Positions 27,149-35,862 of a DNA stretch of 64,000 nt are shown here, piece after piece. Where the stretch lies: positions 62,001 to 126,000 of the forward strand of contig CACHRI010000003.1 of NCBI GenBank assembly GCA_902582155.1, written 5' to 3'. The notes under the pieces are model-generated. The model made no database searches. It was not told the DNA's origin and worked only from the letters and a program-made list of their open reading frames with translations. The translations under genes and the position numbers were made by a program. This stretch comes from an uncultured Pelagibacteraceae bacterium. Its GTDB lineage: Bacteria > Pseudomonadota > Alphaproteobacteria > Pelagibacterales > Pelagibacteraceae. Numbering within the stretch: position 1 is the first letter of the stretch; each line of letters opens with the position of its first letter.

Positions 27149-28928
27149 ATATAGAACACATAACTGTTCAGAGCTCACAGAAAAAGATAATGGTAAAGTT
27201 GTTAAATTATCTGGCTGGGTTCACAGAAAAAGAGATCATGGTAATTTGCTTTTTATAGATCTTAGAGATCACTTTGGACTTACTCAGTGTGTAATTGAAA
27301 ATGGAAATGAATTTTTTTCTAAAATGGAAAAAATTAAACCTGAGTCGGTTATTACTGTGGAAGGAAATGTTGTTAAAAGAGAAAAGGGCACTGAAAACTC
27401 AGAGTTGAATACAGGTAAAATTGAAATAAATATTCAGTCAGTAAAAGTTTTATCATATGCTCAAGACTTACCGATGCCAGTTTTTGGAGAACAAGAATAT
27501 CCAGAAGATATAAGATTGAAATATAGATTCTTAGACTTAAGAAGAGAAGAAATGCATAAAAATATTATTTTAAGATCTAAGGTAATATCTTTTATAAGAG
27601 CAGAAATGTTCAAACTAGGATTTTTAGAATTTCAAACTCCAATTTTAACTTCATCAAGCCCCGAAGGTGCAAGAGATTTTCTAGTTCCTAGCAGACTAAA
27701 TCAAGGAAAATTTTATGCTTTACCTCAAGCTCCTCAACAATTTAAGCAACTAATAATGATTTCAGGTTTCGATAAATATTTTCAAATCGCCCCATGTTTT
27801 AGAGATGAGGATGCCAGAGCTGATAGAAGCCCGGGAGAATTTTATCAACTTGATATTGAGATGTCTTTTGTTGAACAAGAAGATGTCTTTCAAACTCTTG
27901 AAACTCTTATGACAAATTTATTTGAAAAATTTTCATCAAAAAAAATTTTGAATAAGAAATTTCCGAGAATTCCTTATGATGAAGCTATGTTAAATTATGG
28001 AACTGACAAACCTGATTTGAGAAATCCTTTAATTATAAAAGATATTACATCAATTATTTCTAGAGAGGATGTAACATTTAGTATATTTAAAAAATTAGTT
28101 AATGCAGGCTCAATAACAAGGTGTATAATTACTAAAAACACCAAGGACAAACCAAGAAGTTTTTTTGACAATATTGATAGATGGGCTAAGGATCAAGGTG
28201 GATCTGGTTTAGCCTATTTTACCATTGAAAAGACTGATAAACTTTCAGGCAAAGGTCCAGTAGGTAAGTTTTTTAGCGAAGGATCTATAAAAGAATTAAT
28301 GAAGATTTGCAAAGCAGATGTAGGCGACAGTATATTTATGGCTTGCGGAAAAAAAAATGAGGTAGAAAAAATTTTATCCTTATCTAGAGAAAAAATCGCA
28401 AATGATTTAAATTTAATAAGTAAAGACCATTTTGCTTTTTGTTGGATAGTTGATTATCCAATGTATGAAATAGATGAGACGACAAAAAAAATTAAATTTA
28501 GCCACAACCCATTTTCAATGCCACAAGGTGATACTAGTAAGTTAGATTTTAGCAAACCACTTGATATCAAAGCATATCAATATGATATTGTTTGTAATGG
28601 TGTAGAATTATCCTCAGGAGCAATAAGAAATCATATACCAGATTTGATGTATAAATTATTTTCAATTGCTGGATATAACAAACAACAGGTTGAAGATAAA
28701 TTTAGCGGAATGATAAATGCATTTAGTTATGGAGCCCCACCACATGGGGGCATAGCTCCAGGTATAGATAGAATAGTAATGTTATTGGCTGAAGAAAAAA
28801 ATATTAGAGAAGTGACCCTTTTTCCAATGAATCAAAATGCTCAAGATCTAATGATGAAAGCACCGTCAGAAGTAGATGAAAAGCAATTAAAAGAATTAGG
28901 AATTAATATTCAAATTAAGAAAAACTAA
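27141..28928 (+). CDS. aspS: Aspartyl-tRNA synthetase
   Basis: This 595-residue class II synthetase has an N-terminal OB-fold anticodon domain ([19 protein letters not shown]). The bacterial-type catalytic core includes the QAPQQFKQ flipping loop, motif 2 [19 protein letters not shown] and motif 3 [13 protein letters not shown], with the GAD insertion between. It charges tRNA-Asp; a tRNA-Asp gene is present at 63399. Whether it also charges tRNA-Asn cannot be told from this window. Confidence 0.96.
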   Translation: MNKYRTHNCSELTEKDNGKVVKLSGWVHRKRDHGNLLFIDLRDHFGLTQCVIENGNEFFSKMEKIKPESVITVEGNVVKREKGTENSELNTGKIEINIQSVKVLSYAQDLPMPVFGEQEYPEDIRLKYRFLDLRREEMHKNIILRSKVISFIRAEMFKLGFLEFQTPILTSSSPEGARDFLVPSRLNQGKFYALPQAPQQFKQLIMISGFDKYFQIAPCFRDEDARADRSPGEFYQLDIEMSFVEQEDVFQTLETLMTNLFEKFSSKKILNKKFPRIPYDEAMLNYGTDKPDLRNPLIIKDITSIISREDVTFSIFKKLVNAGSITRCIITKNTKDKPRSFFDNIDRWAKDQGGSGLAYFTIEKTDKLSGKGPVGKFFSEGSIKELMKICKADVGDSIFMACGKKNEVEKILSLSREKIANDLNLISKDHFAFCWIVDYPMYEIDETTKKIKFSHNPFSMPQGDTSKLDFSKPLDIKAYQYDIVCNGVELSSGAIRNHIPDLMYKLFSIAGYNKQQVEDKFSGMINAFSYGAPPHGGIAPGIDRIVMLLAEEKNIREVTLFPMNQNAQDLMMKAPSEVDEKQLKELGINIQIKKN

Positions 28929-29743
28929 TTTTTACTTTTAATATTTAATCTTATATCGCTTAAATCAACCAACTTTTCTTCATAGTTGCTTCTTACGAAA
29001 CCTTTTGAGGTTATATTTTTTACAATTTTTAGAAATTTGTCATCGTCGCTAAAATCGTTTTTATTAGAAGTTTTTGCTATAGAAGGAGTATGTGCTAATT
29101 CTTCTTTTCCTAAATAAGAGATTGCGAGTTCTCTAAAAACATAATCTAAAATTGAAGTTGCACTTAAAATTCTATCGTTTCCGTCAACTTTTCCTGATGG
29201 TTCAAATTTGGTATCAATAAATGCATCTACAAATTCATCAAGGGGCACACCGTACTGCAAACCTAAAGATATGGCTATTGCAAAATTATTCATTAGAGCT
29301 TTGACTAATTCTCCCTCTTTATTTGTGTCTATAAAAATTTCGCCAATTTTTCCGTCGTCGTACTCGCCGGTGTGAAGATAAATTTTGTGTTCCCCAATTG
29401 ATGCTTTTTGAATGTATCCCTTTCTTCTATCAGGCATCTTAAATCTACTACTAAGTTTTGTTTTAATCTTATTTTGAATGTCATTTGTTTTATTTACCAA
29501 GTTGTTAACTTTATTATCACTTTTTTTGTCAATAATTTGAATTTCCTCTTTTTTGGAGCTTATTTTTGACTTTTCTTGCCCAATTTTTTTTGTTTTTCGA
29601 TTGTTCAGTTTTACCTCGATTACCTCAACAGTTCCGTCGTCTCTATTGTCTATTTCGGACATATTTTTCTCATTAAGTTCGTTTAAACTATGAACAGTTT
29701 TGAAAGTACATGTATAATATGTTTCTACTAAATATTTTTTCAT
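28925..29743 (-). CDS. Stand-alone TSCPD domain related to the C terminus of class II ribonucleotide reductase
   Basis: The ORF is trimmed to the ATG at 29743 (272 residues, [12 protein letters not shown]); the upstream 66 codons of the ORF track run into the promoter and start of the divergent gene. Residues about 104-218 ([68 protein letters not shown]) match the TSCPD domain at the C terminus of B12-dependent NrdJ. The reductase barrel, its catalytic Cys residues and the B12 site are missing. Residues 1-53 are compact and not recognised, and a Lys-rich linker joins the two parts. It could be a nucleic-acid- or nucleotide-binding regulator or an NrdJ accessory subunit. It is not a reductase by itself. 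Confidence 0.78.
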   Translation of the reverse strand: MKKYLVETYYTCTFKTVHSLNELNEKNMSEIDNRDDGTVEVIEVKLNNRKTKKIGQEKSKISSKKEEIQIIDKKSDNKVNNLVNKTNDIQNKIKTKLSSRFKMPDRRKGYIQKASIGEHKIYLHTGEYDDGKIGEIFIDTNKEGELVKALMNNFAIAISLGLQYGVPLDEFVDAFIDTKFEPSGKVDGNDRILSATSILDYVFRELAISYLGKEELAHTPSIAKTSNKNDFSDDDKFLKIVKNITSKGFVRSNYEEKLVDLSDIRLNIKSKN

Positions 29744-29787
29744 TTTTCGGATGAATCTGATAATTGAACATATATATAAATTGTAGT

Positions 29788-29814
29788 AAGTGTCTATAAT
29801 ATTATTATACACTT
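29788..29814. promoter_or_regulatory. Palindromic divergent promoter of TSCPD and NDUFA12 genes
   Basis: Arms AAGTGT and ACACTT (6 bp each) enclose an AT core that holds TATAAT on the plus strand (29795-29800) and TATAAT on the minus strand (29809-29804). The plus-strand -10 lies 35 nt before the NDUFA12 start, the minus one about 60 nt before the TSCPD start. A dimeric regulator could occlude both. The arm order (GTGT..ACAC) is opposite to the NrdR box. Confidence 0.5.
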
Positions 29815-29834
29815 TTAAATTGTGTGGATTTTGT

Positions 29835-30191
29835 ATGTTAGGTCTTAAACAAATTTTTACTTGGTGGAACAAGAATACTATCGGAACCTTCATTAAAACT
29901 TTATTTTTTGGAAAGTTTGTTGGTAGAGATGATTTTGGCAATAAGTACTATAAAAGCAAGAAAGATGAAAGATGGGTAATTTATGCAAAAGACATTGAGG
30001 CTACCAAAATAACAACCGATTGGTTTCTATGGATGCATCATACAGTCAATGAAATACCTGCAGAAAATGTAAAAAAATACAACTGGCAAAAAAAACACAT
30101 CCAAAATTTATCTGGAACCAAAGAAGCATATAAACCTAATAAGATATCTAAAAAAAATAATTATAAAAACTATGAAACTTGGAAAAATTAA
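29835..30191 (+). CDS. NDUFA12-family complex I accessory subunit
   Basis: This 118-residue protein starts at [11 protein letters not shown] (29835), not at the ORF-track start 15 codons upstream. The family motifs are [20 protein letters not shown] and [14 protein letters not shown]12 (17.2-kDa/B17.2) is a supernumerary subunit of respiratory complex I shared by mitochondria and Alphaproteobacteria. The last 20 bp overlap the DUF2155 gene, the usual partner in this class. Confidence 0.92.
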   Translation: MLGLKQIFTWWNKNTIGTFIKTLFFGKFVGRDDFGNKYYKSKKDERWVIYAKDIEATKITTDWFLWMHHTVNEIPAENVKKYNWQKKHIQNLSGTKEAYKPNKISKKNNYKNYETWKN

Positions 30192-30684
30192 TTTTTTTTT
30201 CATAATTTATTTCTCAATTTTCATACCTTTGAGTGCGGATGATAAAATAATTACAACTCCTGTTATAAATTTAGAAAATTTAGAACCAAGTTATGAACGT
30301 TTAGATCAGGAAAATAATAATGAAAACTCTCAAAAAATTGATTTAAAAAAAAGAAATATTAATGAAAAAGAAAAAAAAGATTTTAATTATGTTAATTTAA
30401 TAGGATTAGATAAAATTACAGCAAAAACAAGCCCTATAAAAGTAAAGCTAGGTGAAACGACAAAGTTCGGTTTACTAGAAATAAAAGCTTTAAAATGTGG
30501 AATATCAAAAAATTCAAAATCAGACAAAAATTCTGTGGCTTATTTACAAGTGCGAGATATTTCTGAAAATCAAAATGAAAAAGTCTTCATTTTTAATGGA
30601 TGGACATTTTCTTCAAATCCTTCACTTACACCCATAGATCATGCAATTTACGACATATGGTTAGTCGGGTGTGAAAGTGTCTAA
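30172..30684 (+). CDS. DUF2155 family secreted protein
   Basis: This 170-residue protein has a signal peptide (residues 1-22). A variable linker follows, then a conserved C-terminal domain at about residues 80-170: LDKITAKTSPIKVKLGETTKFG, LEIKALKC, FNGWTFSSNPSLTPIDHAIYDIWLVGC. That domain is characteristic of DUF2155, found after NDUFA12 in alphaproteobacteria. Two Cys in the domain could form a disulfide. Function is not established. Its stop overlaps convergent accC (CTAA). Confidence 0.85.
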   Translation: MKLGKINFFFIIYFSIFIPLSADDKIITTPVINLENLEPSYERLDQENNNENSQKIDLKKRNINEKEKKDFNYVNLIGLDKITAKTSPIKVKLGETTKFGLLEIKALKCGISKNSKSDKNSVAYLQVRDISENQNEKVFIFNGWTFSSNPSLTPIDHAIYDIWLVGCESV

Positions 30685-32018
30685 AAAAATTTTTCTTTAC
30701 TGAGCCAATTAGTGTCAAAAGTAGAGTCTTCAAATTTTTTATGTTTTAAAATCTTTTTATGTAAGTCTATTGTGGTTGTAATCCCTTCTAATACGAACTC
30801 ATCTAAAGATCTCAAGGTTCTTTGAATAGCTTCAGTTCTATTTCTGCCTTTACAAATAATTTTTGCTATTAAACTGTCATAATAAGGTGTTATTTTACAT
30901 CCTTGAAAAATTGAACCGTCAACCCTAGTTCTAAAACCTGATGGTTGATGACAAACAGAGATAGTTCCAGGACAAGGCTGAAAATTATTAGCTGGATCTT
31001 CTGCGTTAATTCTACATTCTATAGAGTGACCCCTAGGATTGATATCGTTTTGCTTTAAGGCAGTATCTCCCGTAAAAGCTATCCAAAGCTGCTCTTTAAC
31101 AATATCTATACCAGTCTGAACTTCTGTAACTGGATGCTCAACTTGTACTCTTGTATTCATTTCTAGAAAATAAAATTTTCCTTTTTCGTATATAAATTCT
31201 ACTGTTCCCGCACCTTCGTAACCAATATTCTCAACCATTTTTACTGTCCTATTTAATAAATCTTTTCTTTGATCTTCAGTTAGAACAGGACTAGGAGTTT
31301 CTTCAATTAATTTTTGATGTCTTCTTTGAACAGAGCAATCTCTCTCGCCTAGTTGAACTGTTCTATTTTTTCCTGACATAACTTGAACTTCTATATGCCT
31401 AGGATTTTTGAAATATTTTTCAATATACAAATCGTCATTTCCAAAATATTTTTTTGCTTCATTTTTTGCTAAAGAAAATAACTCTTGAAGTTTACTTTCA
31501 TTTTCAACTATTTTCATACCTTTGCCACCACCGCCTGCCGCAGCCTTAATTAGCACAGGATAGCCAATCTCTTTACAAAGACTTTTTGCTTCATCAAGTG
31601 ATTTTATAGATCCTTCCGATCCTTCGATGACAGGCAAACCATTTTTTTTTGCTATTTTTTTTGCTTGTATTTTATCCCCCATGTCTGAAATTAATTTAGA
31701 GCTGGGTCCAATAAATTTTATTCCGTGCTTAGTAACTACATCAGCAAATTTTGCATTTTCAGATAGAAAACCATATCCTGGATGTATAGCTTCAGCTCCA
31801 GTCAAATCAACTGCAGACATTAAAGCTGAAATATTTAAGTAACTATTTTGTGGTTGATGCGATCCAATACAAACACTTTCATCAGCCAACCTAACGTGCA
31901 TTGATTCAGAGTCCACATCGGAATGAACTGCAACAGTGTTTATACCCCATTCTTTGCAGGCTCTAATAATCCTAACAGCAATTTCACCTCTGTTTGCTAT
32001 TAATACTTTTTTAAACAT
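30681..32018 (-). CDS. accC: Acetyl-CoA carboxylase, biotin carboxylase subunit
   Basis: This 445-residue ATP-grasp enzyme carboxylates the biotin on AccB. Present are the N-terminal KVLIANRGEIAVRIIRA, the ATP-binding glycine loop KAAAGGGGKGMK, and the catalytic EMNTRVQVEHPVTE. It is the usual length for AccC (449 in E. coli), with no fused carrier domain. It follows accB by 3 bp in an aroQ-accB-accC unit. The carboxyltransferase subunits are outside the window. Confidence 0.97.
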   Translation of the reverse strand: MFKKVLIANRGEIAVRIIRACKEWGINTVAVHSDVDSESMHVRLADESVCIGSHQPQNSYLNISALMSAVDLTGAEAIHPGYGFLSENAKFADVVTKHGIKFIGPSSKLISDMGDKIQAKKIAKKNGLPVIEGSEGSIKSLDEAKSLCKEIGYPVLIKAAAGGGGKGMKIVENESKLQELFSLAKNEAKKYFGNDDLYIEKYFKNPRHIEVQVMSGKNRTVQLGERDCSVQRRHQKLIEETPSPVLTEDQRKDLLNRTVKMVENIGYEGAGTVEFIYEKGKFYFLEMNTRVQVEHPVTEVQTGIDIVKEQLWIAFTGDTALKQNDINPRGHSIECRINAEDPANNFQPCPGTISVCHQPSGFRTRVDGSIFQGCKITPYYDSLIAKIICKGRNRTEAIQRTLRSLDEFVLEGITTTIDLHKKILKHKKFEDSTFDTNWLSKEKFF

Positions 32019-32021
32019 TAT

Positions 32022-32447
32022 TTATTCTAAGATTATTAATGTTTGACCAAATTCAACTGGTTGTCCATCATTGACCAAAATTTTTTTTACCACTCCATCG
32101 GAAGATGAAGGAACATGATTCATTGTTTTCATAGCTTCAACTATCATAACAGTTTGGCCCTTTTTGATTTTTGCACCTATTTCAACAAATTTTTTTGCTC
32201 CGGGTTCAGGCGCTAAATAAGCTGTTCCAATAATTGGAGATTTAATTCTTGTTCCTTTTTGGTCATTATTATCTGAGAGGACACTCTTTGTTGGAGACAC
32301 AGCGCTGGTTAACCTTTGATCCACAGAGCCTTTAGAAGCTTTTGATACTTTAACTTTTTGATCCCCATCTTGGTACTCTAACTCTGTTAAATTAAACTCA
32401 GTAAGACAATTAACTAGTTCCTTAATTATTTTTTTATCAATTTTCAT
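32022..32447 (-). CDS. accB: Biotin carboxyl carrier protein
   Basis: This 141-residue protein has an N-terminal segment, a Ser/Lys-rich flexible linker (about residues 36-65) and a C-terminal biotinyl domain with the biotin-accepting Lys107 in EAMKTM. The domain carries the thumb-like insertion (LAPEPGAKKFVEIG) of true AccB proteins. It overlaps aroQ by 11 bp. Confidence 0.96.
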   Translation of the reverse strand: MKIDKKIIKELVNCLTEFNLTELEYQDGDQKVKVSKASKGSVDQRLTSAVSPTKSVLSDNNDQKGTRIKSPIIGTAYLAPEPGAKKFVEIGAKIKKGQTVMIVEAMKTMNHVPSSSDGVVKKILVNDGQPVEFGQTLIILE

Positions 32448-32880
32448 TTTTAATTAAATTTATAGATGCTTTTAAAGCCAAAGTATATCCTTCTGTGCCT
32501 AATCCACAAATTATACCACTCGCCACATTGCTAATCAAAGATTTATGTCTAAAATCTTCTCTTTTATAAATATTCGTTATATGTAGTTCAATTATTGGAA
32601 TATTTAAAATTTTTAAAGCATCGTGTATGGCTACTGAAGTGTGAGTATATCCGCCTGCATTAATAATTATACAGTTCTGAGTATTTCTTGCTTTTTGAAT
32701 TTCATTCACAATCTCGCCTTCAACATTGGATTGAAAAAAAGAAAGATTAATATTATGTTTTTCTGAAAAAGATAAACAACTTTTTTTAATTTCATTTATT
32801 GAAAGTTTACCATATTTATCTTTCTCCCTTTCACCTAATAGGTTAAGATTGGGACCATTGATTATTAAAATTTTATGCAT
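32437..32880 (-). CDS. aroQ: 3-dehydroquinate dehydratase, type II
   Basis: This 147-residue enzyme of the shikimate pathway has NGPNLNLLGERE at its start, the active-site Tyr of DKYG, NAGGYTHTSVAIHDAL, and His of ELHITNIYKRE. It forms 3-dehydroshikimate. It heads aroQ-accB-accC, a conserved pairing. The 32-bp spacer to divergent thiS is too short for a riboswitch. Confidence 0.95.
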   Translation of the reverse strand: MHKILIINGPNLNLLGEREKDKYGKLSINEIKKSCLSFSEKHNINLSFFQSNVEGEIVNEIQKARNTQNCIIINAGGYTHTSVAIHDALKILNIPIIELHITNIYKREDFRHKSLISNVASGIICGLGTEGYTLALKASINLIKNEN

Positions 32881-32912
32881 AACTCAATATTATAAAATTA
32901 GATAACTTAATT

Positions 32913-33116
32913 ATGGCAAAAATTCAATTAAATGGCAGAAAAATAATCTTAAAGCAAAAAATGTCTATTTTAGATCTTTTGAAGAGATATAAAATAAATG
33001 AAAAAAAAGTTGCGATAGAGTTAAACGGTCAAATTCTACCAAAGGGAAAATATAGGTTAATAAAGCCAAAAAATAAAGATAAAATTGAAATTGTTCAATT
33101 TATTGGAGGTGGTTAA
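32913..33116 (+). CDS. thiS: Sulfur carrier protein ThiS
   Basis: This 67-residue ubiquitin-like carrier ends in Gly-Gly (IGGG), the site that is thiocarboxylated to feed sulfur into the thiazole of thiamine. It has the ThiS start (IQLNGRKI) and the VAIELNGQI strand. It is followed immediately by thiG. The GG codons double as part of the thiG ribosome-binding site. No TPP riboswitch fits upstream. Confidence 0.93.
   Translation: MAKIQLNGRKIILKQKMSILDLLKRYKINEKKVAIELNGQILPKGKYRLIKPKNKDKIEIVQFIGGG
33105..33112 (+). promoter_or_regulatory. Ribosome-binding site of thiG inside the thiS C-terminal codons
   Basis: GGAGGTGG encodes the C-terminal Gly-Gly-Gly of ThiS and is a perfect Shine-Dalgarno ending 5 nt (GGAGG core 8 nt) before the TTG at 33118. 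It supports that TTG as the thiG start over the ATG at 33085, which lies inside thiS. Confidence 0.75.
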
Positions 33117-33117
33117 T

Positions 33118-33894
33118 TTGAAGAAAGATATTTTTAAAATTGAAAAGAAGATTTTTAAATCGAGATTAATTGTAGGCACAGGTAAATATAAAAGCCTTAA
33201 ACAAACAGCAGAAGCAATTAAAGCTTCCGGTGCTGATATGGTTACTGTTGCAGTCAGAAGAGTTAACATCTCTAATAAAAAAAAACCGCTATTGATGGAT
33301 TATGTTAATCCAAAAAAAATTACCTATCTACCTAATACTGCCGGATGTTTTAATTCCGATGATGCACTAAGAACTTTAAGGTTAGCCAGGGAGATTGGTG
33401 GTTGGAAAATGGTAAAATTAGAAATCTTAGGTGATAAAAAAACTTTGTACCCTGAAATGATTGAAACTTTAAAAACAACTAAGGTTCTTGTAAAAGAGGG
33501 TTTTAAAGTATTAGTTTATTGCACAGATGACCCTCTTCATGCAAAAAAACTTGAAGACATGGGAGCCTCAGCTATTATGCCATTGGCAGCTCCAATTGGT
33601 TCTGGGTTAGGTATACATAATAAATTAAACATTTCTTTAATTATTAAACAATCAAAAATTCCTGTCATCATAGATGCTGGAATCGGAACAGCTTCAGATG
33701 CAACTATAGCCATGGAATTAGGATGTGATGCCGTATTAATAAATTCTGCAATTGCTTTAGCAAAAAAACCAATTTTAATGGCTAGAGCATTTAAAAATGC
33801 AGTTATATCTGGAAGACAATCTTATTTATCTGGTAGAATGAAAAAAAACAATTTTGCTTCAGCTTCTTCCCCTTTAGACGGCATTATTAGCTAG
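33118..33894 (+). CDS. thiG: Thiazole synthase
   Basis: This 258-residue TIM barrel forms the thiazole phosphate from deoxyxylulose phosphate, iminoglycine and ThiS thiocarboxylate. The Schiff-base Lys is Lys100 in [25 protein letters not shown], and [12 protein letters not shown] with [10 protein letters not shown] are family landmarks. I use the TTG at 33118. Its tail overlaps convergent rne by 8 bp. thiE, thiO/thiH and thiF are not nearby. Confidence 0.95.
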   Translation: MKKDIFKIEKKIFKSRLIVGTGKYKSLKQTAEAIKASGADMVTVAVRRVNISNKKKPLLMDYVNPKKITYLPNTAGCFNSDDALRTLRLAREIGGWKMVKLEILGDKKTLYPEMIETLKTTKVLVKEGFKVLVYCTDDPLHAKKLEDMGASAIMPLAAPIGSGLGIHNKLNISLIIKQSKIPVIIDAGIGTASDATIAMELGCDAVLINSAIALAKKPILMARAFKNAVISGRQSYLSGRMKKNNFASASSPLDGIIS

Positions 33895-35725
33895 CTTTTT
33901 TTTTTCTTATCCACAAAGTTCTTGGTTTTTTTACTTTTTTTTCATCACTCTTAACTTTCAGATTTTTATCTGAGACTTTTAAAGATTTCTTCTCAATTTT
34001 TTTACTTTTAGTTATCGATTTTACACTATCAAAATTAATCTTTTTTATTCCCCTTATATTTTCAATAGTATTTATAATTTTTTTTGATTTATTTAATAAT
34101 TCAATTTTATATTCAGGTATTATTAATTTTGTATCATCAATGAAATCAATCTTGTATGAATATTTTTTCTGAAAATGATTTAATTCTTTATGATAGCTAG
34201 TTTCTATGTATAGTTTTATTTTATCAGGAACATAAGCTCTGATTATTTTTATCTTATTTGTAAAAGCAAGCATTTCAATTTTTTTAATAATTTTTTGAGC
34301 AAAAGACTCTAATGATAAATTTGTTTCCCATTTTATTGACCCCTCTCTAAGTCTCTGCCTAGTCATTTCCAACAATCCAAAGTTGCTGATTCTTCCTATT
34401 TGTATCCTAGCCCTATCTCTTCTCACACATTCCCTCATTTTTTTTTCTACAGTTCTTTTATTATAAAAATTTAACATATCTATGAAATCAATGACAATTA
34501 GACCCGAAAGATCTCTTAGTTTAATTTGTCTACAGATTTCTTCGGCTGCCTCTAGATTGGTATTAAGAGCTGTCTTTTCTATATTCATTTGTTTTGTGGA
34601 CTGACCTGAGTTTATATCTATTGCTACCAAAGCTTCAGTTGGATTAATGACCAAATATCCACCAGATTTTAATTTTACAGTTGGCTCAAAAATATTATTT
34701 AATTCTTTTTCAATCGATGCATCATGAAATAAAGGTATTTTTCCTCTGTATTTTTTTACAAATTTTGCATTTTTAGGCATTAGTTCTTTCATAAATTTCT
34801 TTGTTTTTTGATAACCTTCATTTCCATCTACATATATAAATTTTGTTTCGTTATCATAAATATCTCTTAATGCTCTTTTAATTATATCGCCTTCTTCATA
34901 AATTAATGATGGAGCATTAGATATTACTGCTTTATCTTTAATTTCATCCCAAGTTTTCAAAGTGTTTTGAAAATCTTTTTCAATTTCATTCTTAGTTTTA
35001 TTAGCACCTGCAGTTCTTACAATTACTCCCATACTTCTTGGTATCTCAATTTTTTTTAAAATTTCTCTAATTTTTTGCCTGTCATTTGAGTTAAATATTT
35101 TTCTAGAAATTCCACCCCCTTTAGCCGTATTTGGCATTAGAACCATATATTTTCCTGCTAAAGATATAAAAGTTGTTAAAGCAGCTCCCTTTTGACCTCT
35201 TTCCTCTTTTAATACTTGTATAAGTATGACTTGCCCAGGTTTTATAACCTCTTGAATTCTATATTTTTTTAAACCATAAGAATTTTTTAATTTTTCTCTG
35301 TAATTAGTTTTTTGTAAAACGTTTTCCACTTGATTATTTTTTTCTGCTTCTTCGTTATTTTCTTGTTTATCGTCAGATGAAACATTTTCTTGATTATTAT
35401 TAATCTCGTCTAAACTAGTATTTTTTAGATCTTCTCTGATTTTTTCTTCAAGATTTTTTAGTCTCTCCTTATCTTCAAGCGGTATTTGGTAATAGTCAGA
35501 TTGAATGTCGTTAAAAGCCAAAAAGCCATGTTTCAATCTTCCAAAATCGACGAAAGCAGCTTGGAGTGAAGGCTCAACTCTACTTACAGTTCCTAAGTAA
35601 ATATTATTCTTAAAGTTTAACCTATTTTTATCTTCGTACTCGTATTCTTCAATAGAAAGGTTGGATTTGAGAACAATTCTAGTTTCATCAGGATGCGATG
35701 CATCAATATATAAATTTTTTGCCAT
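33887..35725 (-). CDS. rne: Ribonuclease E/G, compact form without the zinc-link
   Basis: This 612-residue endoribonuclease processes rRNA and tRNA and decays mRNA. It has an S1 domain (about residues 36-175) interrupted by an acidic, Asn/Glu-rich insertion at 85-150, and an RNase H-like and DNase I-like catalytic core. The metal-binding aspartates are Asp370 (AIDINSG) and Asp413 (VIDFIDM). After RQRL (457-460) E. coli and most relatives have a CPxC zinc-link that joins the tetramer; here the text is [15 protein letters not shown] with no Cys. The C-terminal tail is short and basic (about 60 residues), so there is little room for a degradosome scaffold. RNase E versus G is not decided; size favours a minimal E. 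Confidence 0.9.
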   Translation of the reverse strand: MAKNLYIDASHPDETRIVLKSNLSIEEYEYEDKNRLNFKNNIYLGTVSRVEPSLQAAFVDFGRLKHGFLAFNDIQSDYYQIPLEDKERLKNLEEKIREDLKNTSLDEINNNQENVSSDDKQENNEEAEKNNQVENVLQKTNYREKLKNSYGLKKYRIQEVIKPGQVILIQVLKEERGQKGAALTTFISLAGKYMVLMPNTAKGGGISRKIFNSNDRQKIREILKKIEIPRSMGVIVRTAGANKTKNEIEKDFQNTLKTWDEIKDKAVISNAPSLIYEEGDIIKRALRDIYDNETKFIYVDGNEGYQKTKKFMKELMPKNAKFVKKYRGKIPLFHDASIEKELNNIFEPTVKLKSGGYLVINPTEALVAIDINSGQSTKQMNIEKTALNTNLEAAEEICRQIKLRDLSGLIVIDFIDMLNFYNKRTVEKKMRECVRRDRARIQIGRISNFGLLEMTRQRLREGSIKWETNLSLESFAQKIIKKIEMLAFTNKIKIIRAYVPDKIKLYIETSYHKELNHFQKKYSYKIDFIDDTKLIIPEYKIELLNKSKKIINTIENIRGIKKINFDSVKSITKSKKIEKKSLKVSDKNLKVKSDEKKVKKPRTLWIRKKKAS

Positions 35726-35783
35726 TTAATTTGAATTCCTTTTAAAATATTTTTTGAATTTTTAATCATAATATAAATTTTTG

Positions 35784-35858
35784 TAACATTACTTTAACAT
35801 TAATTATTAACATTTTAAATGCCTTAAGATAGCCAAAATTATTGATATAAAATGGCTA
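35784..35858. promoter_or_regulatory. Direct repeats and hairpin between rne and mrcA
   Basis: In the 137-bp divergent spacer, TAACATT occurs three times (35784, 35795, 35808), roughly one helical turn apart. Downstream, TAGCCA (35830-35835) and TGGCTA (35853-35858) form a 6-bp stem ending 4 nt before the mrcA ATG, covering where a ribosome-binding site would lie. No regulator is known to me for these repeats. Confidence 0.4.
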
Positions 35859-35862
35859 ATAA

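Noticed and set aside
29744-29941. ORF-track N-terminal extension of the TSCPD gene by 66 residues.
   Set aside because: It overlaps the start of NDUFA12 on the other strand and the divergent promoter; the ATG at 29743 gives the plausible N terminus.
32881-32912. TPP riboswitch before thiS-thiG.
   Set aside because: The spacer is only 32 bp, too short for the aptamer, and none of its conserved sequence is present.
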